Position numbers and translations under genes: made by a program. Positions 45,618 through 54,966 of a stretch of 64,000 nucleotides of DNA are shown here, in pieces; positions within the stretch are counted from its first letter, which is position 1; the number at the start of each line of letters is the position of its first letter. Source of the stretch: Pseudomonadota bacterium (GTDB lineage: Bacteria > Pseudomonadota > Alphaproteobacteria > Rhizobiales > Hyphomicrobiaceae); NCBI GenBank assembly GCA_023423275.1, contig JAFAFW010000052.1, positions 1 through 64,000 on the forward strand, in the 5' to 3' direction. Under the pieces are notes generated by a model that did no database searches, was not told the DNA's origin, and saw nothing but the letters and a program-made list of their open reading frames with translations.

Positions 45618-46322
45618 CTATGTCTTGGCCCGGAAGCCCATGGCCAGCACATATAGCTCAGCGCTGTCGGATCGGCTGGCTGGCGGCTTGACGTGGCGGA
45701 CGCTTGAGAAATTGCGTTTCAGCATCGCGAGCAGCGTGTTTTCCGTTCCGCCCTGGAAGACCTTGGCGAGGAACGTCCCACCCGGCGCGAGCACCTCGCA
45801 AGCGAATTCCGCCGCCGCTTCCGCCAGCCCCATGATCCGCAAATGGTCCGTCTTGTTGTGGCCGACGGTGGGGGCCGCCATGTCGGACAAAACGACATCG
45901 GCACCGCCGTTCTTCAGCCGCGATTTCAGCTCGTCCGGCGCCGTGGGATCCATGAAATCCAGGCAGAGGACCTCAACACCAGGCAGCGATTCCATCTCCA
46001 GATAGTCGATCGCGACGACTTGTCCGCGCCCCTCCAGCGACTTCACCCGATCAGCGGCGATCTGGCTCCAGCCACCGGGCGCTGCACCGAGATCGACGAC
46101 GCGATGACCAGGCTTCAAGAACCGGTACTTGTCGTCCATCTCGATCAGTTTGTAGGCGGCGCGCGAACGGAAGCCGTCGCGCTGCGCGGCCGCGACATAG
46201 GGATCGTTCAGCTGCCGCTCCAGCCAACGCCGCGAGGACGGCTTGCGATGCTTGTTGCTTTGCACGCGGACCTTGAGCTGCCGAGGTTTGTTTTGACCGC
46301 TGCGCGTCGGTGTCTTGACCAT
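45618..46322 (-). CDS. rlmE: 23S rRNA (uridine-2'-O)-methyltransferase RlmE
   Basis: 234 residues. The FtsJ/RlmE fold is shown by SRAAYKLIEMDDKYRFLKPGHRVVDLGAAPGGWSQ (catalytic Lys of the K-D-K-E tetrad plus motif I), later VVLSDMAAPTVGH (Asp) and GGTFLAKVFQGG (Lys). The N-terminal 45 residues are basic and disordered. It methylates U2552 of 23S rRNA late in 50S assembly. It is 47 bases downstream of the ppx-type gene. Confidence 0.94.
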   Translation of the reverse strand: MVKTPTRSGQNKPRQLKVRVQSNKHRKPSSRRWLERQLNDPYVAAAQRDGFRSRAAYKLIEMDDKYRFLKPGHRVVDLGAAPGGWSQIAADRVKSLEGRGQVVAIDYLEMESLPGVEVLCLDFMDPTAPDELKSRLKNGGADVVLSDMAAPTVGHNKTDHLRIMGLAEAAAEFACEVLAPGGTFLAKVFQGGTENTLLAMLKRNFSSVRHVKPPASRSDSAELYVLAMGFRAKT

Positions 46323-46369
46323 GGAGGGCTTTCCAGAAGGGCTCGGGATATCGGGAACGCCGAGATCGT

Positions 46370-47620
46370 TCAGACCGGCCGGTGATCACGCCTTGGGACG
46401 CGATAATGGCCGTCTTCCGCCATCATGGTGGCCAGCATGCCTTCCCGCAAGCCGCGATCCGCAACACGCAGGCGCTTGGCTGGCCATGTTCGCAACAAGG
46501 CCTCCAGGATGGCGCAGCCTGCCAGGACCAGCTCGGCGCGGTCCTTGCCGATACATGGCTCGGCGATCCGTTCCTCGTGCGTGCGCGACAGGAGATCGTA
46601 CGTTACGGCGCGTGCCTCGGCGCTTTCCAGCCAGCAGCCGTCGACCCGGTTGCGATCGTAGCGCGGCAAGCCGAGGCGGATTCCTGCAACCGTGGTGACT
46701 GTGCCGGATGTTCCGAGCATATGCGCCCGGCCCCGCTCGACGCGTTCGCGAAAGCGGTGACGATCCTCGAACGGTTTCAGCAGGTCCATCACGCTATCGA
46801 CCATCGCTTCAAAGCCGGCCGCTGTCAGTTGCCTGCTCCCGAAGCGTTCGGCCAACGTCACGACGCCGACCGGCAGCGATGTCCAGGCGGCGATGCAATT
46901 CATGACCTCGAGACGGTCGCCGAGCGAGCGACGCCATGTGCCGCGGCGGCGCGCGAGGTCGAGCCATACGAGTTCCGACGAGCCGCCGCCGATATCGAAG
47001 ACCAGAGCCAGGTCCGAATCGATGTCGAGCAAGGTCGCGCATCCCGAGACTGCCAGCTTGGCTTCGGCCTCCCGTGACAGGATCTCGATGGAGAGGCCGA
47101 GCTCCTTGTCGATGCGATCGAGGAATTCCGGGCCATTGCTTGCCACACGGCAGGCTTCCGTGGCCACGAGCCGCGACCGCGCAACGCTATGGCGGCGCAT
47201 CTTGGCGGCACAGACTTTCAGCGCATCCCATGTGCGGTTCATGGCCGCCTCGCCGAGATGCCCGGAGGCACTCACACCTTCACCAAGGCGAATGATTCTT
47301 GAGAAGGCATCAACAACCAGGAAGCCCCGGCGCGAGGGGCGTGCGACAAGCAGCCTGCAATTGTTGGTTCCCAGATCGAGCGCAGCATAAACGCGTCCAG
47401 GCGTTTCCGAGATGGCGCGATCTTTGGAAGCGGCCGGCTCCTCCGGCCTGTTGCGCACATGCCAATCGATTCCGCCATTGGCCATGGCGGAAGTTTGGCC
47501 TCGCACCGTAGGACTGGGCGCAGTCATACGGGCATGCGCACCAGCGGACGTCGGTTGCGTCTCCGCTGCGGCGACCGGGCCGATCTCGTCGCTCGATCCC
47601 TCCACGGCTTTCCCCAGCAC
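46370..47620 (-). CDS. Ppx/GppA phosphatase family protein
   Basis: 416 residues from the ATG at 47620; the first 70 residues are polar and the true start may be further in (ATG near 47527 or 47485). The actin-like ATPase fold has YAALDLGTNNCRLLVA, SREAEAKLAVSGC, LVFDIGGGSSEL and MLGTSGTVTTVAG. Family members hydrolyse polyphosphate (Ppx) or pppGpp (GppA). The short length (no C-terminal HD-like domain) fits the single-domain type in alphaproteobacteria. It is first in the series with rlmE and the DMT transporter. Confidence 0.88.
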   Translation of the reverse strand: MLGKAVEGSSDEIGPVAAAETQPTSAGAHARMTAPSPTVRGQTSAMANGGIDWHVRNRPEEPAASKDRAISETPGRVYAALDLGTNNCRLLVARPSRRGFLVVDAFSRIIRLGEGVSASGHLGEAAMNRTWDALKVCAAKMRRHSVARSRLVATEACRVASNGPEFLDRIDKELGLSIEILSREAEAKLAVSGCATLLDIDSDLALVFDIGGGSSELVWLDLARRRGTWRRSLGDRLEVMNCIAAWTSLPVGVVTLAERFGSRQLTAAGFEAMVDSVMDLLKPFEDRHRFRERVERGRAHMLGTSGTVTTVAGIRLGLPRYDRNRVDGCWLESAEARAVTYDLLSRTHEERIAEPCIGKDRAELVLAGCAILEALLRTWPAKRLRVADRGLREGMLATMMAEDGHYRVPRRDHRPV

Positions 47621-47791
47621 CTGGCTTCAAACCGTCCGCGTTTCATTTTCAGTTCGCGGATCGACGGATCATCAGGCGTCATCTGGTACCAATCTTGACG
47701 ACTACTGTAGCAGCTTCACGCGGGTGGTAAATGCCTCCTTTCGGGTGTTACTTACGCACGCGTTGCTGGGTGAGAAATCGGGGGGGACGAG

Positions 47792-48607
47792 TTGAGACGC
47801 GTGCGCGACATCCTGCTCCTCGGCCATCTGACGCATGTTGCCGCCGCCATCGCCGTCATTTCAGCCGTTTCTGCGGGTCCGCCGGCGGGTGCTGCAGGCC
47901 CCGCACCCCTGGATCATTTGCTGAAGGCCTATCCCGACCATCTCGCGCGGATCGACGGCAACATCCTGGTCTGGCGCAACGGCACGCGCATGCCACTGGA
48001 CGACGGCCGGGCCGCGAAGTCGTTCCAGGACTGGCTCGCCGATCCCGACATCGAGGATATGTTGGCTATTCCGTATCCGGGCGGAGGTGGCGGCGAGAAG
48101 CCCGGCGTCAATATCGATCCGGGCCGCGCGCGTAATGCTGCTTTCTTTTCGGCGATGTACGGCGATTGCACGAAAGGCGAGGTAGCGCGGAGACTGGTTG
48201 AGATCGCCTGGCTTCCGAAGAAGGCGGGGCAGCGTCTGAAGGTTACGGCCGTCAATGGCGTGGCGCAGCGTCTTGAGGCTATTTCCCGTGAGCTCGACGC
48301 GCTTCCAGAGCGATTCGATGCCTACCTCGCGCCCTCAGCGGGTACCTATAATTGCCGGCCGATCGCGGGGACGTCCCAGATGTCGGCGCACGGCTACGGC
48401 ATTGCGATCGATATTGCGGTTCGGCATGCCAACTACTGGCGCTGGTCAAAGCCCTCGCCCGGTGGGGCGCTGACCTATCGAAACGCGATTCCACTCGAGA
48501 TCGTCCGCATTTTTGAGAAGCACGGCTTCATCTGGGGCGGCGCCTGGTATCATTACGACACCATGCACTTCGAATACCGGCCGGAGCTCTTGGTGGACAA
48601 GAGGTGA
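47792..48607 (+). CDS. Secreted M15-family metallopeptidase (D-Ala-D-Ala carboxypeptidase-like)
   Basis: 271 residues from a TTG at 47792, with GGGGGG just upstream. A signal peptide (about 5 to 33) is followed by a C-terminal M15 domain. The zinc ligand set is SAHGYGIAID (His and Asp) with a later WYHYDTMHFEY (His, catalytic Asp/Glu nearby). M15 enzymes trim D-amino-acid-containing ends of peptidoglycan stem peptides. The middle, with FSAMYGDCTKGEVARRLVEIAWLP, is typical of this subgroup. It stands alone, upstream of tRNA-Gln. Confidence 0.82.
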   Translation: MRRVRDILLLGHLTHVAAAIAVISAVSAGPPAGAAGPAPLDHLLKAYPDHLARIDGNILVWRNGTRMPLDDGRAAKSFQDWLADPDIEDMLAIPYPGGGGGEKPGVNIDPGRARNAAFFSAMYGDCTKGEVARRLVEIAWLPKKAGQRLKVTAVNGVAQRLEAISRELDALPERFDAYLAPSAGTYNCRPIAGTSQMSAHGYGIAIDIAVRHANYWRWSKPSPGGALTYRNAIPLEIVRIFEKHGFIWGGAWYHYDTMHFEYRPELLVDKR

Positions 48608-48793
48608 GCTGGGACACGTTGCCGTAAAGCGAAGCCTCACGAAACATGAGAGACCGGCTGAGCCGAGCGTTGAGCTTGCTGTGATCGCCCCGGTTGCCGG
48701 CTCGCATCCTCGCCGCCGATGCCATCCTTGCAGTCTTTTTGTCAAGCTGTTATAGGCTGCCGGCGCGCCGCATCCGGCTGCGCCATCCCGGAT

Positions 48794-48867
48794 TGGGGGA
48801 TAGTTTAACGGTAGAACAGCGGACTCTGACTCCGCTAGTCGTGGTTCGAATCCACGTCCCCCAGCCA
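48794..48867 (+). tRNA. tRNA-Gln (anticodon CTG)
   Basis: 74 bases including an encoded CCA. The acceptor is TGGGGGA/TCCCCCA, the weak first pair being typical of tRNA-Gln. The anticodon stem GCGGA/TCCGC encloses loop CTCTGAC, giving anticodon CTG. The T-arm is GTGGTTCGAATCCAC, and discriminator G precedes CCA. No interruption or nearby integrase is seen. Confidence 0.97.
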
Positions 48868-49159
48868 ATGGATCCAGTTGACCTCCCAAATTCCCGCGTC
48901 TCGTGTTGTTCGACCAATCGGCGAAGGACGTTTGGCCCGCTTTGGGGCACGAGGCGGCGAAGCGGCAAAACGATGTCAAGGGCGCGGGACGGCAAGCCTC
49001 ATTTCTGCCCTCTCCATGGTCTTGATCAGGAGCTACCCGGACGATGTTTCTGGTGCCATCTCGCTCGCGACGCATCTCCCCGAGCGACGGAAATCGGCTC
49101 CGCCAACGTTCAGTTATGGTCCGGGGAGTTCACATCGAAGATAATCAGATGGTGAGATC

Positions 49160-49717
49160 ATGAAAAAGCATGCCCTGATTGGGGCGCTTGCCGGGTTGGC
49201 GTTGGTCGGAATTACCGCGGCAACCGCGGCGCAAGCCGCGCCCGGTTTCTCGACGGCCGATGTCAATATCAGAAGCGGGCCCGATACCGAGTTTCCCAGC
49301 ATCGGCGTCATTCCGGAAGGAGATCCGGTGGACGTCCGCGGCTGCCTCGACGACGAGTCGTGGTGTGACGTCAGATGGGGAGACAATCGCGGCTGGGTCT
49401 ACAGCGAATATCTCGGGTTCGACTATCGCGGTGCTCCGACACCGCTGCCGGATATCGGTCTGTCCGTGTTCCGAATTCCGGTTGTGACCTTCGTCGGTGT
49501 CGATTATTGGCGGCGCCATTATGTCGGGCGGCCCTGGTACAAGGATCATGATCGGTGGACCCGGTATAAGCCTCGCCGTCGTGCCGGCTGGCACGCGCCA
49601 CCCCCAGGTCCGCGTGCTGCGGGCTGGTGGCGGTCGGGATACCGGGCTCCTCCGGGCATGCGTCCGCCGCCGGATCGCGGATGGAGGCGCCCGCACCGCG
49701 ACGGGCATCGACGCTAA
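49160..49717 (+). CDS. Secreted SH3-domain protein
   Basis: 185 residues. A signal peptide (MKKHALIGALAGLALVGITAATAAQA) precedes a bacterial SH3 domain (about 30 to 90, with STADVNIRSGPDTEFPSIGVIPEGDPVDVRGC and WCDVRWGDNRGWVYSEYL). The basic, Pro/Arg/Trp-rich C-terminus of about 70 residues is probably disordered. Bacterial SH3 domains bind cell-wall peptides. The partner is not known. Confidence 0.85.
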   Translation: MKKHALIGALAGLALVGITAATAAQAAPGFSTADVNIRSGPDTEFPSIGVIPEGDPVDVRGCLDDESWCDVRWGDNRGWVYSEYLGFDYRGAPTPLPDIGLSVFRIPVVTFVGVDYWRRHYVGRPWYKDHDRWTRYKPRRRAGWHAPPPGPRAAGWWRSGYRAPPGMRPPPDRGWRRPHRDGHRR

Positions 49718-50155
49718 GGTGGAATTTTGCGTGGTGGTAAACACTCCACCACGCAATCAAACCGGGCGACGGCACAGCTTGTGGACGAGCTCGAGGCGCG
49801 TCGCCTGATGGGGTGGCAGAACCGTGTGGCCTGTGGTCACACGGTTTTTGGCGAGCCAGCTTCATCACGTTGGCGCGCCGGCGGGGCGCTATTCGGAAAA
49901 GAAGCCGGAAGCCTTGTCCTGGCGCTTTTCAGCACGTGCCGGGCTGCGCGATTCTCGCCTGCCCAATCCCTGAAGCATGCGACATGCTTGAGCGCAGCAC
50001 ATCTGCCATGGTTGAGCCATAGTGCTGGCCTTTTCTGGTTCGTACAGGTCAAAGCATATCCGCGCTGTGCATGGCATTTCCTGCTAGACCCACCGGGCGG
50101 GTGACGACCTTGAATTCTTAATCCGACAATATGGGACGCTTTCTTGGGTCTGCTG
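49718..50155. other. Intergenic region after the SH3 gene
   Basis: About 440 bp. It contains one intrinsic terminator near 49820 to 49849 and no supported gene. The stretch before the histidine kinase at 50156 presumably holds its promoter. Confidence 0.5.
49820..49849 (+). terminator. Intrinsic terminator after the SH3 gene
   Basis: A 9-bp perfect stem (AACCGTGTG / CACACGGTT) has a 9-base loop and is followed directly by TTT, with further T residues within the stem end. It is about 100 bases after the SH3 gene stop. Confidence 0.75.
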
Positions 50156-51880
50156 ATGATCAGACCGTCGACATCACGGTTGCGCAGTTGGCTTCCGTCG
50201 CCGCCGCAGGAACTCTCGCTCGGCACCCTTTTGGGTGTTGTGGTCATGGCTGCGCTGATGCCTTTGATCCTGGTCGGCGGATTCGGAATTTATCGCTTCG
50301 CCGTGACCGAGCGCGCGTCAGAAATGAGCCGCGTCGCCAGCACGGCTGCCAGCCTCTCGCGGGCCTTGGATCGCGAGCTGCACGGTTTTCTGGATTCGGC
50401 GGAAATCCTGGCGGGTCAACCGCCACTGCAGGAGGGCGATCTCGCCGAATTCGAGCGTTTGGCGAAGGAAGCGGCGGAGAAGTCGAATGGCGATTTCGTT
50501 CTCGTCGACCGGTCTTTTCAGCAGCTCGTCAATACGCGTCTCGAATCCGGCGCGACGTTACCCAAGACGGGAAATCCGGACGGGGTGCGTCAGGTCTTCG
50601 AGACGAAGCGCGCGACGATAGGGGATCTGGGATACGGCGCCGTCGCACATCAGTTGCTGTTCGGCGTCCGCGTTCCTGTGACCGTGCGTGGCGAGGTCCG
50701 GTACGTGCTCGCTTATGCGCCGCGCAGCGATGCAATCGTGGACATTCTCAAGCAGACCTATCTACCCGATGGATGGTTTGCCGCTGTCCTGGGGCGGGAT
50801 GGCTTGATCTTGGCTAGGTCTTCACGCCACGAGGAATTTTTCGGCCGGTCGGCCTCTGATGCGTTCGTTTCGAAAATTCATGGCGCCAGCGGATTGGTCG
50901 AGAGCACAGATCTCGAAGGGCGCTCTTCGGTGACTGCTCATCACCAGTCCGAACTCAGCCAATGGCGAGCGGTGGTCTGGGCACCTGAAGCCGTGCTGTC
51001 CGCGCCCTTGAACCGCGCGCTGTCTCTGACGCTGGTCATGTCGGGTCTTGCATTGGCCATGTCGCTTGCCGCGGCGTTACTGGCGGGTCGCATGATCGCG
51101 CAACCGTCCCGGCGCGTGGTGAAGGCGGCTAGAGCTCTGGGCGAGGGACGTCCGGTGCAGGTCGCGCCGACGTTGATGCATGAAGCCAATATCGTATTTG
51201 GCGCACTTGCCGACGCGTCCAAGACCATCGCCGCCAGGGAAGCAGCTCTGCGCAACAGCGAACAGAAAACGCGTTTTGTGATGCGCGAACTCTCGCACAG
51301 ATCCAAGAATCTGCTGGCGATCGTGCAAGCGATGGCACGGCAAACGGCACGTGCGACCAGCGATTACAAGGAGTTTCAAGAGAGATTTGCAGATCGGATT
51401 TCGAGTCTGGCTCGTTCGCACGATCTGCTGGTGCATCACGATTGGAATGGCATTGCGATTTCGGAACTCATCAAGACGCAACTAGCCCCATTCATCGACG
51501 CCGATGGAAACCGCCTTTCAGTCGAAGGCCCGTCCTTGGTCCTGAAGCCGGAGGCTGCGCAGACAATCGGCATGGCGTTGCATGAGCTTGCCACCAACGC
51601 ATCGAAGTACGGTGCGCTGTCGGCCCCGGCAGGCCGTGTTGAAGTCAAATGGCGACGGGAGACCGACGCAGAGGGCGCGCCGCGGCTCGAGGTGCACTGG
51701 CGGGAAATCGGCGGTCCTCCAGTCGAAAAGCCGGCGCGCGCCGGGTTTGGCCATAATGTCGTTGAAGGCATGGTGGCCGCAAGCCTCAACGGCAAGGCGC
51801 AATTGTCTTGGAACCGGGAGGGCGTGGTCTGGAGCCTGGACGTCCCTGCCGACTGTCTCGCAGCGGATGTCGGGACCTAA
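50156..51880 (+). CDS. HWE-family sensor histidine kinase
   Basis: 574 residues from the ATG at 50156; a TTG at 50144 is also in frame and the ribosome site is weak for both. One membrane span lies near residues 25 to 48. A periplasmic sensor region (about 50 to 290) and a second span (about 293 to 316, LSLTLVMSGLALAMSLAAALLAG) follow, then a HAMP-like segment and the kinase. HWE features are LSHRSKNLLAIVQAM (phosphorylated His), HELATNASKYGAL, and LEVHWREIGGPP with FGHNVVEGM. It probably passes phosphate to a response regulator outside the window. HWE kinases often serve general stress or light responses. Confidence 0.88.
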   Translation: MIRPSTSRLRSWLPSPPQELSLGTLLGVVVMAALMPLILVGGFGIYRFAVTERASEMSRVASTAASLSRALDRELHGFLDSAEILAGQPPLQEGDLAEFERLAKEAAEKSNGDFVLVDRSFQQLVNTRLESGATLPKTGNPDGVRQVFETKRATIGDLGYGAVAHQLLFGVRVPVTVRGEVRYVLAYAPRSDAIVDILKQTYLPDGWFAAVLGRDGLILARSSRHEEFFGRSASDAFVSKIHGASGLVESTDLEGRSSVTAHHQSELSQWRAVVWAPEAVLSAPLNRALSLTLVMSGLALAMSLAAALLAGRMIAQPSRRVVKAARALGEGRPVQVAPTLMHEANIVFGALADASKTIAAREAALRNSEQKTRFVMRELSHRSKNLLAIVQAMARQTARATSDYKEFQERFADRISSLARSHDLLVHHDWNGIAISELIKTQLAPFIDADGNRLSVEGPSLVLKPEAAQTIGMALHELATNASKYGALSAPAGRVEVKWRRETDAEGAPRLEVHWREIGGPPVEKPARAGFGHNVVEGMVAASLNGKAQLSWNREGVVWSLDVPADCLAADVGT

Positions 51881-53586
51881 GCGGCTGCTGGCGGAGCCGG
51901 TGGCGTTTCCGTCCGGATGTATTGCTCGATCAAGGCTGCTGCAATTTCCTGCTCTCCAAGCACTACGGAACTTGCCCCGTACGAACGCAGATGGTTGGCC
52001 TCAGCGTCGGAATGTGCCCGGGCGATGATTTCCAGGGAAGGGTTCAAGGCACGCGCCTGCTGCACGATTTGTCCGGCCTCGAATGTGTCCGGTATCGCAA
52101 CGAGCAGGGTGCGCGCATGGCCCAAATTGGCGGCCGGCAATATCTGCGTGGCATTGCCGGCCATGGCTTCGATGCCGCTCTCTTTGAGTTTCGCGACCGT
52201 CTCTTCCTTTTCGTCGATGACAAAGAGCGGCGGAGTGACCTGCCTCAGAGCTTCTACAACCCGGCTTCCGACCCGCCCGGCGCCAATCACGACATTATGC
52301 TGTTTCAAAGCCGTGGGCTCAGGAAGCGTCTCGGAGGGCTCTGCCGGCGCCCCTTCCTGCGCCAGCGTCCGATCGTACCGTTCGATCCAGGGCGTCAGCC
52401 AGCCTAGACCCGCAAACAGGGCCGGGTTGATGAGGATGGATAGGATCGCACCGGCAAGGATGAGATCGCGGCCATGCTCCGGCAGCAATCCGAGGCTCAT
52501 GCCGAGACCTGCAAGAATGAACGAGAATTCTCCGATTTGAGCGAGGCTAACGGCCACCGTCATGGCGGTGCCCAGGGGGTAGCCGAATGCGAGAACGATG
52601 CCGAGCGCGGCAGCGGATTTTCCAACGATGATGATCAGCACCGTTGCGATGACCGGCAGGGTCTCGCGGATCAGGATCAGCGGATCGAACAACATGCCCA
52701 CCGAAACGAAGAACAGCACGGCGAACGCATCACGTAGAGGCAGCGACTCCGCGGCGGCTTGCTGGCTCAGTTGAGATTCGCTGAGGATCATACCGGCGAA
52801 GAAAGCACCGAGCGCGAATGACACCCCGAACAGCTCCGCCGCGCCGTAGGCGACCCCGAGCGCAATGGACAGGATCGAAAGGCGAAACAGCTCCCGCGAG
52901 CCGCTGTGGGCAACGTGATGCAGAACCCAGGGAATAAGCCGCCGCCCAACGACCATCATGACAACGACGAAGGCGCAAATCTTTGCCACCGTCCAGCCGA
53001 GCGTCAGTATGATGTCAGCCGATCGGGGTTCAAAGCCCGGGGCAATGTCGCCGCTTTTATCGAAAAAAGGCGCCAGTGCCGGCAACAGCACGAGCGTCAG
53101 CACCATGGCGATATCTTCCACGACCAGCCATCCAACGGCGATGTGGCCGCGTTGCGTATTGAGAAGACGGCGCTCCTGCAAGGCCCGCAGCAGAACGACC
53201 GTGCTGGCGACCGAGAGCGCGAGCCCGAATACGATGCCTGCTCCAATACGCCAGCCGATTGCCCAGGCAAGACCCATGCCCATCAATGTGGCGACCGCGA
53301 TCTGGGCCACAGCCCCCGGCAGCGCGATGGCTTTGACATTGATGAGATCACGAAATGAGAAGTGCAGGCCGACGCCGAACATCAGGAGAATGACGCCGAT
53401 TTCCGCCAGATCGTGCGCAATGGCCTGATCCGCGACAAACCCCGGAGTGTGTGGCCCGACGAGGACGCCCGCCAGGAGATATCCGACAAGAGGCGAAACG
53501 CGGAAGCGGTTGGCTATTGCGCCAAGCAAAAAGGCCAGCACAAGCCCGACGACGATTGTTCCGATAAGCGGCGTGTGCTGAGGCAT
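51877..53586 (-). CDS. Kef/YbaL-type cation:proton antiporter with RCK domain
   Basis: 569 residues. About 12 membrane spans cover residues 1 to 385, with the CPA2 pattern (VSPLVGYLLAGVLVGPHTPGF near the start and FGVGLHFSFRDL). A TrkA-N/RCK domain follows (about 415 to 540, beginning NVVIGAGRVGSRVVEALRQ, then ARTLLVAIPDTFEAGQIV). It resembles YbaL/KefB antiporters that exchange K+ or Na+ for protons under nucleotide control. The kinase gene stops just inside its 3' end (4-base overlap, convergent). Confidence 0.92.
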   Translation of the reverse strand: MPQHTPLIGTIVVGLVLAFLLGAIANRFRVSPLVGYLLAGVLVGPHTPGFVADQAIAHDLAEIGVILLMFGVGLHFSFRDLINVKAIALPGAVAQIAVATLMGMGLAWAIGWRIGAGIVFGLALSVASTVVLLRALQERRLLNTQRGHIAVGWLVVEDIAMVLTLVLLPALAPFFDKSGDIAPGFEPRSADIILTLGWTVAKICAFVVVMMVVGRRLIPWVLHHVAHSGSRELFRLSILSIALGVAYGAAELFGVSFALGAFFAGMILSESQLSQQAAAESLPLRDAFAVLFFVSVGMLFDPLILIRETLPVIATVLIIIVGKSAAALGIVLAFGYPLGTAMTVAVSLAQIGEFSFILAGLGMSLGLLPEHGRDLILAGAILSILINPALFAGLGWLTPWIERYDRTLAQEGAPAEPSETLPEPTALKQHNVVIGAGRVGSRVVEALRQVTPPLFVIDEKEETVAKLKESGIEAMAGNATQILPAANLGHARTLLVAIPDTFEAGQIVQQARALNPSLEIIARAHSDAEANHLRSYGASSVVLGEQEIAAALIEQYIRTETPPAPPAAA

Positions 53587-53961
53587 TCCGTCCTTTGACC
53601 TGCGTATTGCACCGGCCTGCTATCCCACGATTGATCCGTCGCGGAGGCCATCCGATACAGGGTTGCCTTGAGGTTCAGGACTCAGATTTACAAAATCTGA
53701 CGTCGAGCGCCAGACTCGTAGCGGCCTTGGAGCGAAAAAAGGGTTTGGCGGTCTGCGCGGATTGGAACGCGATGCTGTCTCGGCCTCGCTCCTCATCGAA
53801 GAGGCGGACCGTGATCTCGGTCATTTGGGTTCATGTTCGCAGTTCGGAGAGATCCAGCCCGTCTGGACGTAGCGATCGGCGAACGAGTGATCGCAGCGCG
53901 CAAAATGAAGAACGCCCTGTTGCCAGGGCGTTCTTCAGTCTCAATCAGACGACGGTAGAAA
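53587..53961. other. Gap between the antiporter and H-NS-like genes
   Basis: About 375 bp. It contains the H-NS terminator at 53902 to 53937. Reading frames on both strands lack ribosome sites or known domains. Confidence 0.55.
53902..53937 (-). terminator. Intrinsic terminator of the H-NS-like gene
   Basis: A perfect 14-bp stem (TGAAGAACGCCCTG / CAGGGCGTTCTTCA) has a TTGC loop. On the minus strand it is followed by TTTT. It is 24 bases beyond the stop codon. Confidence 0.9.
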
Positions 53962-54282
53962 CTAGATCCGGAAACTGTCGAGCTTCTGGCCCTTCCTGAG
54001 GGCGGCAACAAGCCAGCGCGGCTGGCGGCCACGGCCGGCCCAGGTCTGGCTCGGATCCGTCGGATTGCGATACTTCGCCTTGACCTTGGATGCCTTGCGC
54101 GGAGCCTTGGATGACAGGAGTTCCGACAGATCAATTCCTGATTTGGCCGCGAGCTCGGAAATCTTGCGCTTGACTTCGGCTTTCTCAGCAGCCTTGCGGG
54201 CGACCATGGCGGCAGCAACGCGATCCCGAAGCTCCACGAGTTCCTTGTAGGACATGCTGTCCAGACCATTCACCTTGGACAT
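53962..54282 (-). CDS. H-NS-family nucleoid-associated protein
   Basis: 106 residues. The N-terminal half is a helical oligomerisation region (SYKELVELRDRVAAAMVARKAAEKAEVKRKI). After a basic linker comes the H-NS C-terminal DNA-binding motif (AKYRNPTDPSQTWAGRGRQPRWL) with the GRGRQPRW core. It binds AT-rich DNA in the minor groove and silences genes, often horizontally acquired ones. The ATG is preceded by AGGAGTT, a good ribosome site. The upstream DNA is AT-rich, consistent with possible autoregulation. Confidence 0.92.
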   Translation of the reverse strand: MSKVNGLDSMSYKELVELRDRVAAAMVARKAAEKAEVKRKISELAAKSGIDLSELLSSKAPRKASKVKAKYRNPTDPSQTWAGRGRQPRWLVAALRKGQKLDSFRI

Positions 54283-54966
54283 ACTCTAACTCCTTGTGGT
54301 TCTCACTGTTGAGGGTGCGTTTTAAACGCGGCAGATTTTGCAAATAGGGTGCAATTGGTCGCAGCGCTGACATTTATGCGCTATCACGCGACCTTGCGAT
54401 AACCCAAGCGCGCTAGATAGGCCAGCAGATATGATTTTTCCGTTGACGGTCTTCTGGGGGGACTTCGATTTGTGGATTGCGATACATGTCGAAGGAATTG
54501 CAGCAGAACACCAATGCTATTTCCAGGTGGTAACATCAGATGATGGCGCTCCGGTAGGAATTAAAGACCCCTGCCTTTACGCATTGCAATGGAATTGGCC
54601 CTTCTTGCGGCTGCCGTCAAGATGCTGGTCGATTCAATCGGATCATCCGCTTTCGATCGTGGCGCATCGTACATAGGTATTGCATCGCGTCCGATTGGCG
54701 GTTGGGAAGAAAGAAATCATTGCGACTGACGCGCAATATTCATCTCCCCGGATTAGAACTGTCATCATTCCGATCTATTTCGGATCATTTGGCTTGGCGC
54801 GATCTGCCGGGCGCGAGTGGATCGCCTTGCCGTGGGCGTTGTCGAGCGCGCGGCTAACATCGATAGATAGCGAGATGATGAAGATCTTTGATGCGGCGTC
54901 CGCGGAGGATCCACTGCGGTCGCGATCGCTGCGGCAACGCGGTCGTAGGCGCAGTCAAACAACGCG
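54283..54966. other. AT-richer gap between H-NS-like and acyl-CoA ligase genes
   Basis: About 680 bp, more AT-rich than the neighbouring genes, especially 54420 to 54560 and 54700 to 54790. A frame of 81 codons starts at 54431 but has no clear ribosome site, signal peptide or family. The region likely includes the H-NS promoter. No RNA gene is recognised. Confidence 0.5.

Noticed and set aside
48694..49155. Plus-strand frame running across tRNA-Gln
   Set aside because: The frame spans the tRNA gene and has no features of its own.
54431..54676. 81-codon plus-strand frame in the AT-rich gap
   Set aside because: No good ribosome site, signal peptide or family; kept only as part of the gap description.
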